DNA of 64,000 bases from Arenibacter sp. 6A1 (lineage in GTDB: Bacteria; Bacteroidota; Bacteroidia; Flavobacteriales; Flavobacteriaceae): NCBI RefSeq assembly GCF_012272855.1, contig NZ_JAAXCQ010000006.1, positions 124,001 through 188,000 of the forward strand, written 5' to 3'. Of this stretch, positions 57,269 to 64,000 are shown in pieces. Below the pieces are notes generated by a model. That model was given only the letters and a program-made list of their open reading frames with translations. It searched no databases and was not told the DNA's origin. Each line of letters begins with the position of its first letter. Position 1 is the first letter of the stretch. The translations under genes were made by a program, and so were the position numbers.

Positions 57269-57649
57269 TTATAAATTGGGGATTACTAAAACCTGATCAG
57301 GATGAATAACATCTGGGTTTTTTAGAATGTTGCTGTTGGCCTCAAAAATTTTATGATATTTCATAGGGTCGCCATAGTAGTGTTTGGAAATCTTACTTAA
57401 GGACTCGCCTTTTTGTACGGTATGCCTGTGATACACGCTTTCATCGGCAACAGTTATGTTTGCTTTGATATCCGAAGGCTTTTCGCCTCCGATTTCCTTT
57501 ATTTTATCCCACAATAAGTTTTTTTCGTATTGGGTGTTGGCTTCTCCTTTAATCTTTAAAACACCATCTTCCTCTTTTACGTCGCCATTTTTAATCTCCA
57601 AGGCTTGGCCTAGGTTTAAAACTTCCTGATATTTTGTTTTTATGCTCAT
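57269..57649 (-). CDS. Kbp/YgaU-like protein with BON-like and LysM domains
   Basis: A 126-residue protein: a short BON-type N-terminal part (about 15-70, NGDVKEEDGVLKIKGEANT) and a C-terminal LysM domain (about 74-124, HRHTVQKGESLSKISKHYYGD). E. coli Kbp with this order binds potassium in the cytoplasm. No signal peptide is seen here either. The potassium role is inferred from the architecture only. Confidence 0.8.
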   Translation of the reverse strand: MSIKTKYQEVLNLGQALEIKNGDVKEEDGVLKIKGEANTQYEKNLLWDKIKEIGGEKPSDIKANITVADESVYHRHTVQKGESLSKISKHYYGDPMKYHKIFEANSNILKNPDVIHPDQVLVIPNL

Positions 57650-57762
57650 AATCGAACTTTTTTAACGGTTAATTCTTCAGTAATCAAGATAAGTAAAATT
57701 CAATTCTTTCCCGTTACATTCTACGAAATAGTTAAAATATTAATTATCAATAGGTTTTAGAG

Positions 57763-57793
57763 TTTGTTAAATCATTTTAAAGTTGTATTTTTG
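57763..57793 (+). promoter_or_regulatory. Strong Bacteroidota-type promoter of rpsA
   Basis: TTTG (57763-57766), a spacer of exactly 19 bases, TATTTTTG (57786-57793). This is a full match to the -33/-7 consensus and the best promoter in the window. It leaves a leader of about 115-120 bases before the rpsA ATG. Confidence 0.7.
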
Positions 57794-57916
57794 CACACCT
57801 TTTTTAAACAAAGCATCAAGAGGAGAAAGGGTATTAAAAAAAAATCTAATATAACATCTTTCACAGGTATTGTTTAACTCTTGCATCTCCGTGGAATACA
57901 AATTATTTATCAGCAA

Positions 57917-59758
57917 ATGGCTGAAGACAAAAAAACGGCGCAGGTAGAGGAATCTACTGAGGCCACACAAGAAACAAAGGTTGCGGCCCAAGTACAAGAT
58001 CCAAAAGAATTTTTGGAAAACTTTAACTGGGACAAGTATGAGCAAGGAATTGAGCGTGTAGATGATTCTAAATTAAAGGAATTTGAAATCTTGGTCGCTG
58101 AAAACTTTGTAGATACAGCAGACGAAGAAGTGGTTCAAGGTACAGTAGTATACTTAACCGAACGCGAAGCTATTATTGATATTAACGCAAAGTCTGAAGG
58201 TGTAATTTCACTGAACGAATTTCGCTACAATCCTGACTTAAAAGTTGGTGATAAAGTAGAAGTATTGATAGATATCCGTGAGGATAAAAGTGGTCAGTTA
58301 GTGCTTTCTCACAGAAAAGCAAGAACTATCATGGCTTGGGATAGAGTGAATGCTGCTCACGACAATGAAGAAATTGTTAGTGGTTTTGTAAAGTGCAGAA
58401 CAAAAGGTGGTATGATCGTAGATGTTTTCGGTATCGAAGCATTCTTGCCAGGTTCTCAAATCGATGTTAAGCCTATTCGCGATTACGACCAGTATGTGAA
58501 TAAGACTATGGAATTTAAGGTGGTGAAAATCAACCATGAGTTCAAAAACGTAGTTGTTTCTCATAAAGCGTTAATCGAAGCTGATATTGAAGAGCAGAAG
58601 AAAGAAATCATCGGTCAATTAGAAAAAGGACAAGTATTAGAAGGTGTTGTTAAAAACATTACTTCTTACGGTGTCTTTATCGATCTTGGTGGTGTTGATG
58701 GTCTGGTACACATTACTGACCTTTCTTGGAGCAGAATCAACCATCCAAATGAGGTGGTAGAATTGGATCAGAAGTTGAACGTTGTTATCCTTGATTTCGA
58801 TGAGAACAAATCTAGAATCCAATTAGGTCTTAAGCAATTAGAGAAACATCCTTGGGATGCTCTTAGCGAAGACATTAAAATTGGTGATAAAGTTAAAGGT
58901 AAAGTAGTTGTTATTGCAGACTACGGTGCGTTTATCGAAGTTGCTGAAGGTGTTGAAGGATTGATCCACGTTTCTGAAATGTCTTGGTCTACACATTTAC
59001 GTTCCGCTCAGGATTTCGTAAAAGTTGGAGATGAGGTAGAAGCTGTAGTATTGACCTTGGATAGAGAAGACCGTAAAATGTCTCTTGGAATTAAGCAATT
59101 GACTCCAGACCCATGGACTGATATTACTGATAAATATCCTGTAGGTTCTAAGCATAACGGTATCGTTAGAAACTTTACTAACTTTGGTGTATTCGTAGAA
59201 TTGGAAGAAGGTATTGATGGATTGATTTACATCTCTGACCTTTCTTGGACTAAGAAAATTAAACACCCATCTGAATTTGTAACCGTAGGTGATAAATTAG
59301 ATGTTGAGGTATTGGAATTAGATGTTGAAGGTCGTAAGTTAAGCTTAGGTCACAAACAAACTACTGAAAATCCTTGGGATAAGTACGAAAACGAATTTGC
59401 AGTTGATACTTTACACAAAGGTACCATTGCTGAATTAGTTGATAAAGGTGCTACTATTGAATTTAACGAAGATATCGTTGCATTCGTACCAGCTCGTCAT
59501 TTAGAAAAAGAAGATGGCAAGAAATTGGTAAAAGGTGAAGAAGCAGAATTTAAAATCATTGAATTCAATAAAGAATTCAAGAGAGTTGTTGCTAGTCACA
59601 CTGCAATCTTTAGAGAAGAAGAACAACGTAATGTAAAAGCTGCTGCTAAAAAAGCTGTTGCTTCTGCTGATGAGGCTAAACCTACTTTAGGGGATGCTAA
59701 CGAAGCATTACAAGCGTTGAAAGAAAAAATGGAAGCTAACGACAAGAAGAAGAAATAA
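57917..59758 (+). CDS. rpsA: 30S ribosomal protein S1
   Basis: Binds mRNA to the 30S subunit. The start is the ATG at 57917 (MAEDKKTAQ); a TTG at 57881 is rejected. The 613-residue protein has an acidic N terminus (1-45) and six S1 (OB-fold) repeats, the clearest being VVKNITSYGVFIDLGGVDGLVHIT, VVIADYGAFIEVAEGVEGLIHVS and IVRNFTNFGVFVELEEGIDGLIYIS. It is about 56 residues longer than E. coli S1. With few Shine-Dalgarno sites in Bacteroidota, S1 is thought to be particularly important for translation initiation. It is followed by a strong terminator. Confidence 0.95.
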   Translation: MAEDKKTAQVEESTEATQETKVAAQVQDPKEFLENFNWDKYEQGIERVDDSKLKEFEILVAENFVDTADEEVVQGTVVYLTEREAIIDINAKSEGVISLNEFRYNPDLKVGDKVEVLIDIREDKSGQLVLSHRKARTIMAWDRVNAAHDNEEIVSGFVKCRTKGGMIVDVFGIEAFLPGSQIDVKPIRDYDQYVNKTMEFKVVKINHEFKNVVVSHKALIEADIEEQKKEIIGQLEKGQVLEGVVKNITSYGVFIDLGGVDGLVHITDLSWSRINHPNEVVELDQKLNVVILDFDENKSRIQLGLKQLEKHPWDALSEDIKIGDKVKGKVVVIADYGAFIEVAEGVEGLIHVSEMSWSTHLRSAQDFVKVGDEVEAVVLTLDREDRKMSLGIKQLTPDPWTDITDKYPVGSKHNGIVRNFTNFGVFVELEEGIDGLIYISDLSWTKKIKHPSEFVTVGDKLDVEVLELDVEGRKLSLGHKQTTENPWDKYENEFAVDTLHKGTIAELVDKGATIEFNEDIVAFVPARHLEKEDGKKLVKGEEAEFKIIEFNKEFKRVVASHTAIFREEEQRNVKAAAKKAVASADEAKPTLGDANEALQALKEKMEANDKKKK

Positions 59759-59778
59759 GCTTTCGTTAATTTTATTGG

Positions 59779-59811
59779 AAAAGCCTGGACAACCGTCCAG
59801 GCTTTTTTTTT
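59779..59811 (+). terminator. Terminator after rpsA
   Basis: 12-bp stem (59779-59790 with 59795-59806), a 4-base loop and a nine-T run. Confidence 0.9.
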
Positions 59812-59928
59812 GCTTTTTGTTTCATGTCTTTCAGAAGGTTAGATCGTAATTACTCTTTTGTTTAGAATAGATTGTATATTTTAGTTGCTATATTTGATAG
59901 CAAACGATTTTTTTTAGTTAGAAATTCC

Positions 59929-59936
59929 TATTTTTG
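59929..59936 (+). promoter_or_regulatory. -7 promoter box upstream of pyrR
   Basis: TATTTTTG matches TAnnTTTG, 28 bases before the pyrR ATG. The -33 region is a T-run lacking the G. The resulting leader (about 20-25 bases) is too short for a classical PyrR attenuator. Confidence 0.4.
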
Positions 59937-59964
59937 TGAATCAAAAGCGTTGGCCAAATTGTCT

Positions 59965-60504
59965 ATGAGTCAAAAAATATTACTCTCCTCGAAAGAAATA
60001 AATATCATCCTGCATCGCTTGGCTTGTCAGTTATTAGAAAATCATTTAGATTTTAAGGATACCGTACTAGTTGGAATACAACCCAGAGGTACCTTTCTGG
60101 CGGCAAGACTTGCAAAACTCCTAAAAGAAGAATACGGGGTAAAAGAAATAAATCTAGGCTTCCTGGATATTACCTTTTATCGGGACGATTTTAGAAGGGG
60201 AGAAAAACCCTTGGAAGCCAATAAAACCAAAATAGATTTTCTGGTAGAAGATAAGAAAGTGGTTTTTGTAGACGATGTCCTGTACACAGGACGCAGTATA
60301 AGGGCAGCTCTAACGGCAATCCAATCTTTTGGAAGACCATTGGAAATAGAGCTGTTAACGTTAATAGATCGTCGTTTTAGCAGACATTTACCAATTCAAC
60401 CTAATTATAGGGGGCGTCAAGTCGATGCCATTAATGGGGAGAAAGTAAAGGTCTTGTGGCAAGAGAACGATGGGGAAGATGTTATATATTTAGTAAAAAA
60501 TTAA
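59965..60504 (+). CDS. pyrR: PyrR bifunctional protein (pyr operon regulator / uracil phosphoribosyltransferase)
   Basis: A 179-residue PRTase-fold protein starting at the ATG at 59965 (MSQKILLSSK); a frame extending to 59872 is rejected. The PRPP motif VVFVDDVLYTGRS is at 99-111, and GIQPRGTFLAARLA (37-50) is the PyrR signature. In Gram-positives it attenuates pyr operons by binding mRNA. Here no PyrR-binding hairpin is visible, so it may act mainly as a uracil phosphoribosyltransferase. It is 3 bases upstream of pyrB. Confidence 0.93.
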   Translation: MSQKILLSSKEINIILHRLACQLLENHLDFKDTVLVGIQPRGTFLAARLAKLLKEEYGVKEINLGFLDITFYRDDFRRGEKPLEANKTKIDFLVEDKKVVFVDDVLYTGRSIRAALTAIQSFGRPLEIELLTLIDRRFSRHLPIQPNYRGRQVDAINGEKVKVLWQENDGEDVIYLVKN

Positions 60505-60507
60505 AAC

Positions 60508-61434
60508 ATGGCTGAATTAAGTGTAAATCACTTGTTGGGAATTAAATATCTTAAAGAATCGGATATTCAGCTCATTCTAGAAACAGCAGATCATTTTAAA
60601 GAGGTTATCAACCGATCCATAAAGAAAGTACCTTCATTACGCGATATTACCATTGCAAATATCTTTTTTGAAAATAGTACGCGTACAAGACTCTCTTTTG
60701 AATTGGCAGAAAAAAGATTATCGGCCGATGTGGTCAATTTTTCTGCAGGACAATCTTCTGTGAAAAAAGGGGAAACCCTTATCGATACCGTTAACAATAT
60801 TCTTTCTATGAAGGTAGATATGGTGGTGATGCGTCACCCCAATCCCGGAGCAGGAATATTTTTGTCGAAACATGTAAAGGCCGCTATTGTAAATGCTGGA
60901 GATGGCGCCCACGAACACCCTACCCAAGCCTTATTGGACTCTTATTCTATTAGGGAAAAATTAGGCGATGTCGCTGGGAAAAACGTAGTGATCGTTGGCG
61001 ATATTCTACACTCAAGAGTAGCGTTGTCCAATATTTTTGCCTTAAAATTGCAGGGAGCAAACGTAAAGGTTTGTGGGCCTAAAACTTTAATGCCCAAATA
61101 TATTGAGTCTTTGGGAGTGACGGTAGAAACAGATTTGCGAAAAGCTTTGAATTGGTGCGATGTTGCCAATATGCTGAGGATCCAAAATGAAAGACTCGAT
61201 ATAAGTTATTTTCCGACCACAAGGGAATATACCCAACAGTATGGGGTAAACAAGGCCTTGCTAGACAGCTTGGACAAGGAAATAGTGATCATGCACCCTG
61301 GACCCATCAATCGCGGTGTGGAAATAACCAGTGATGTGGCAGATTCGAAACAATCCATTATTCTAAATCAGGTAGAAAATGGTGTAGCCATTCGTATGGC
61401 AGTGATTTATTTATTGGCATCAAAAATTAAATAA
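60508..61434 (+). CDS. pyrB: Aspartate carbamoyltransferase, catalytic chain
   Basis: Second step of pyrimidine synthesis. The 308-residue protein has the carbamoyl-phosphate motif FFENSTRTRLSFE (53-65), GDGAHEHPTQALLDSYS, and IVGDILHSRVALSN, with the late MHPGPINRGVE. No regulatory chain pyrI is adjacent, so a trimeric class B/C-type enzyme is likely. It forms an operon with pyrR (3 bases) and the STAS-like gene (7 bases). Confidence 0.96.
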   Translation: MAELSVNHLLGIKYLKESDIQLILETADHFKEVINRSIKKVPSLRDITIANIFFENSTRTRLSFELAEKRLSADVVNFSAGQSSVKKGETLIDTVNNILSMKVDMVVMRHPNPGAGIFLSKHVKAAIVNAGDGAHEHPTQALLDSYSIREKLGDVAGKNVVIVGDILHSRVALSNIFALKLQGANVKVCGPKTLMPKYIESLGVTVETDLRKALNWCDVANMLRIQNERLDISYFPTTREYTQQYGVNKALLDSLDKEIVIMHPGPINRGVEITSDVADSKQSIILNQVENGVAIRMAVIYLLASKIK

Positions 61435-61441
61435 TGTTATT

Positions 61442-61774
61442 ATGATTCTGACTAAAGAAGGGAATACCACAGTTGTACTTCAAGAGAATACCTCATTAAA
61501 TAGTTTTTTGAGTAATCTAAATGAAGCGTATCCAAAAATTAAAAACGATCATATCGTTTTAAACCTTTTTTCATTTTCTAAACTTACTCCGGATCACGTA
61601 TTAGAATTTTTGGAAATTTCCGATACCCATCGCAAATCAAAAAAATCATTTGTTTTGGTGACCGATAAGGTTTCTTATGAGGAGGTTCCAGACAAGATCT
61701 GTGTGGTGCCAACCTTGCAAGAGGCGATGGATATTATAGAGATGGAAGAAATAGAAAGAGATTTAGAGCTTTAA
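61442..61774 (+). CDS. Small STAS-like protein of unknown function
   Basis: A 110-residue acidic protein, 7 bases after pyrB. The alternating beta-alpha pattern (TTVVLQENTS, then HIVLNLFSF, then SFVLVTDKVSYEEV, then the helix TLQEAMDIIEMEEIE) resembles STAS/anti-sigma-antagonist folds such as SpoIIAA. The phosphoserine position of SpoIIAA is not clear. From memory, such small proteins near rnz are sometimes labelled 'ribonuclease Z' by error; this one has no HxHxDH motif. Co-transcribed with pyrR-pyrB by spacing. The function is unknown. Confidence 0.65.
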   Translation: MILTKEGNTTVVLQENTSLNSFLSNLNEAYPKIKNDHIVLNLFSFSKLTPDHVLEFLEISDTHRKSKKSFVLVTDKVSYEEVPDKICVVPTLQEAMDIIEMEEIERDLEL

Positions 61775-61984
61775 GTTAAGGTACTTTAATCTAACACCAA
61801 TATTTCTATAATTATTTTGGTGGCCGTAGACGGCCTAAATGATGCTTGCCTTTCAACGTATGCCCTAGACCCACAAGCTGGTTTCTAAACAGAAATCAGT
61901 TGTTGATTTTCTAGTACGGGTAAGGGAAAAATATGTGTTCAGCGGAAATAATAATCGCAGTCTTTACAATTTACCTACCTTATG
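61775..61984. other. Non-coding stretch before the paired element and rnz
   Basis: Contains a compact GGCCGT-AG-ACGGCC palindrome (61822-61835) without a T-run, and otherwise nothing I can name. Confidence 0.45.
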
Positions 61985-62071
61985 AAATGAGCACGACCGA
62001 AAACTGGTCGCAAATACGAATGAAGATTTGTGAATTACATATGACCGTTATAAAACAATAAATATACATAG
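61985..62071 (+). repeat. 87-base paired leader element, copy 2 (upstream of rnz)
   Basis: Ungapped partner of 8086-8172; it also ends at the base before a start codon (rnz at 62072). It carries GACC-7-GGTC and the alternative AAC-t-GGTC / GACCGTT pairing. A 24-codon mini-ORF (61987-62061) ends 10 bases before rnz. Compared with copy 1 the shared codons show 6 amino-acid changes and 2 silent changes, so the peptide is not clearly under selection. Confidence 0.75.
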
Positions 62072-62977
62072 ATGAAATTAAATATACTGGGTTGTTATGC
62101 GGCTACACCAAGGTCTTTAAATAATCCGACAGCCCAAGTTCTCGAAATTAAAAATCACTTGTTTTTAATAGATTGCGGGGAAGGTACCCAAGTACAATTA
62201 CGCAAGAGTAAAGTCAGGTTTTCGAGGATCAACCATATTTTTATTTCACATTTACATGGAGATCATTTTTTTGGACTACCAGGACTAGTCTCTACTTTTC
62301 GTTTGTTGGGAAGGAAGACGCCATTGCATGTATACGGCCCCAAGGGCATTAAGGAAGCTATAACCTTACTTTTAAAACTAGGGGATTCATGGACCAATTA
62401 TCCGCTGTTGTTCCATGAATTGACATCTTCGGAATCAGAACTTGTTTTTGAGGACAATACAGTAACCGTTTCTACTATTCCACTACAGCATAGAGTCTAT
62501 ACCAATGGTTTTTTGTTCAAGGAAAAGCCGGGGCAAAGGCAATTGAATGTCGCGGCAGCCGAAAAATATAGTATAGACCGCTGCTATTACCAGAATATAA
62601 AGAATGGCAGAGATATTAGGTTAGAGGATAATAGGCTTATCGCTAATGCCGAGCTTACCTTTGATCCGCCAAAGCCAAAGAGCTATGCTTTCTGCAGCGA
62701 TACAGCTTATACAACATCAATTGTTCCGCTGATTAAAGATGTAGATGTATTGTATCATGAGGCTACATTTTTGGAGACCGAAAAAGATTTGGCGCCAAAA
62801 ACAAAACATGCTACGGCAAAGGAAGCAGCTAGTATTGCAAAAGCGGCCAATGTGGGGCAGCTTATTCTAGGGCATTTTTCAACCCGCTATAAATCTATAG
62901 AGCTGTTTAAAGAAGAGGCTCAGACAATTTTCTCCAATGTCGCCCTAGCCGATGACGGCAAGGAATTTCAACTGTAG
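62072..62977 (+). CDS. rnz: Ribonuclease Z
   Basis: Endonuclease that trims the 3' ends of tRNA precursors. A 301-residue metallo-beta-lactamase-fold protein with HLHGDH (60-65), the later His in STIPLQHRVYTNGF, the Asp block FCSDTAYT, and the final His in GHFSTRY. All usual metal ligands are present and the length is right for the short form. It is preceded by the 87-base paired element. Confidence 0.95.
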   Translation: MKLNILGCYAATPRSLNNPTAQVLEIKNHLFLIDCGEGTQVQLRKSKVRFSRINHIFISHLHGDHFFGLPGLVSTFRLLGRKTPLHVYGPKGIKEAITLLLKLGDSWTNYPLLFHELTSSESELVFEDNTVTVSTIPLQHRVYTNGFLFKEKPGQRQLNVAAAEKYSIDRCYYQNIKNGRDIRLEDNRLIANAELTFDPPKPKSYAFCSDTAYTTSIVPLIKDVDVLYHEATFLETEKDLAPKTKHATAKEAASIAKAANVGQLILGHFSTRYKSIELFKEEAQTIFSNVALADDGKEFQL

Positions 62978-63560
62978 GTTTGTAATCGTGCTAAGTCTTG
63001 TTAAAAGGTTTGGACGCAATTAGAAATTGTGAATTCGTAGAGTCTTTAGCATATTACTTTGGGCGTTCCCTCCTTCGTCGGGCGGGCCCTTGGCTATATC
63101 CCTTGCGGTGCTGCGGGGATGCCGCCGCGGTCCCTAACGCATAATAATCTGCAAATGTACTAAGGTCCTTAGGTGAGATAGAATGGAATTAAATTGAAAT
63201 ATAGTAAGGTAGATGTAACTTGTAAGCAAGGTATATAAGAGGAGGGTAAATAGGAGAAACCAGTATGCCGACCCAAGAAAAATTTGCGGCAGCTAGCAAC
63301 AGATCAAATTTTAGGATAGAAGAATGTATTTTCGTGGGTTGCTCTTGCATAATGCAGCGATGAAAAAATAAAAATTATTCCCGATTCCATCTGTTAAAAA
63401 TATATTCTATATCTTCTTCGTTAAAATCTTATCCTATTAATAATAGTTTGTTTTAATTAGGAAACATATCTAAAATAAACCGACGTACTTTTCGTGATTA
63501 GGTTTGTTTTGCGCAAATTTGTGTAAATACAGGTATAGTTTAAAATATTAAAGATTTCGC
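62978..63560. other. 583-base intergenic region between rnz and pdxH
   Basis: Holds repeat copy 3 and otherwise AT-rich sequence. A 32-codon ORF at 63265-63363 with AGGAGA upstream is the only coding candidate and is not convincing. No RNA gene recognised. Confidence 0.5.
63061..63140 (+). repeat. 80-bp GC-rich palindromic repeat, copy 3
   Basis: Full 80-base copy in the same orientation as copy 1. It lies 83 bases after the rnz stop. In contrast to copies 1 and 2 no terminator hairpin lies beside it. Confidence 0.9.
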
Positions 63561-64000
63561 ATGCAAAAAGACCTAGGGAATTATCGAAAATCCTATGAGA
63601 AAAGTGCCCTGACAGAAGGCACTATTTCTGCTAATCCTATGGAGTTGTTTCAAAAGTGGTTTTATGAGGTAGAGGCTTCGGAAGGAGTAGATGAGCCCAA
63701 CGCTATGACGGTATCAACGGTAGGTTTAGATGGTTTTCCTAAAAATCGGGTGGTATTATTAAAGAAATACACCTATGAAGGCTTTATATTTTATACTAAT
63801 TACGAAAGTGAAAAAGGAAAGGCCATCGCGCAAAATCCTAAAGTTTGTATTTCATTTTTTTGGCCTAATATGGAAAGACAAGTCATCATAAAAGGAAATG
63901 CCGAAAAAATTGCCGAAAATTTATCCGATGGCTACTTTGAGTCTAGACCGCTAGGGAGTAAATTAGGGGCTATTGTCTCTGATCAGAGTTCCGTGATTCC
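63561..64000 (+). CDS. pdxH: Pyridoxamine 5'-phosphate oxidase, N-terminal part (cut by window edge)
   Basis: Open from the ATG at 63561 to the right edge (146 residues). It makes pyridoxal 5'-phosphate from pyridoxamine or pyridoxine phosphate with FMN and oxygen. The text MQKDLGNYRKSYEKS, NAMTVSTVGLDGFPKNRVVL, FIFYTNYESEKGKAIA and SFFWPNMERQVIIKG are the PdxH signatures, including 'R.VLLK' and 'F.W....RQ'. The last visible part, ESRPLGSKLGAIVSDQSS, holds the 'SRP..S..GA..S.QS' motif. The C-terminal third lies outside. Confidence 0.92.
   Translation, partial: MQKDLGNYRKSYEKSALTEGTISANPMELFQKWFYEVEASEGVDEPNAMTVSTVGLDGFPKNRVVLLKKYTYEGFIFYTNYESEKGKAIAQNPKVCISFFWPNMERQVIIKGNAEKIAENLSDGYFESRPLGSKLGAIVSDQSSVI

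Noticed and set aside
63265-63363. 32-codon ORF with an AGGAGA sequence upstream
   Set aside because: No similarity I recognise, and short ORFs of this size occur by chance in a 583-base gap.

Overview
This 64 kb window is ordinary chromosome from a marine-type Flavobacteriaceae (Bacteroidota). The evidence is an AT-rich sequence, promoters of the Bacteroidota form (TTTG, about 19-22 bases, TAnnTTTG), few Shine-Dalgarno sites, and a gene set that includes bacillithiol synthesis (bshC), a MoxR/DUF58 membrane cluster, a stand-alone PyrR and many lipoproteins with a Cys lipobox. The genus cannot be fixed from the sequence. I see no rRNA, tRNA, CRISPR array, integrase cassette, prophage or transposase gene. 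XerD is the housekeeping recombinase.

Layout. 1-7.9 kb: minus-strand genes for an rRNA pseudouridine synthase, a GH20 hexosaminidase lipoprotein, a DUF1569 protein, an aldehyde dehydrogenase and an M14 peptidase. 8-19 kb: bshC, a PLP decarboxylase, guaA, a five-LysM/binding-domain fusion and pyrG. 19-27 kb: yidC, a four-FAS1 lipoprotein, mnmA, a nitronate monooxygenase-like enzyme and a DUF2007/DinB pair. 27.6-34.7 kb: a six-gene SpoIIM / membrane protein / DUF4129 / DUF4350 / MoxR / DUF58 operon, divergent from an RDD gene across only 38 bases. 34.7-43.9 kb: a TRIC-type channel, cyclophilin lipoprotein, Nudix, acyltransferase, ECF sigma factor with a membrane partner, NDH-2, xerD, an outer-membrane barrel, aroQ and a diphthine-ammonia-ligase-like enzyme. 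43.9-53.7 kb: lpdA, msrB, a collagen-like lipoprotein, glgB with a GH31 glucosidase, an M48 lipoprotein and an MFS carrier. 54-64 kb: lon, cmk, a BON/LysM protein, rpsA, pyrR-pyrB, a small STAS-like protein, rnz and the start of pdxH.

How they fit together: nucleotide synthesis is strongly represented (guaA, pyrG, pyrR-pyrB, cmk), as are translation and RNA maturation (rpsA, mnmA, rluF, rnz) and envelope functions (yidC, LysM proteins, lipoproteins, MoxR cluster).

The most unusual signals are non-coding. (1) An 87-base element occurs twice, without gaps, each copy ending exactly at a start codon (bshC and rnz). Both copies carry the same two mutually exclusive pairings and a mini-ORF. (2) An 80-base GC-rich palindromic repeat occurs three times, always after a gene end. 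(3) A perfect sigma-54 -24/-12 promoter lies upstream of lon. (4) A terminator is encoded inside the 3' end of a convergent gene. (5) A terminator ends four bases before the start codon of the MFS gene.
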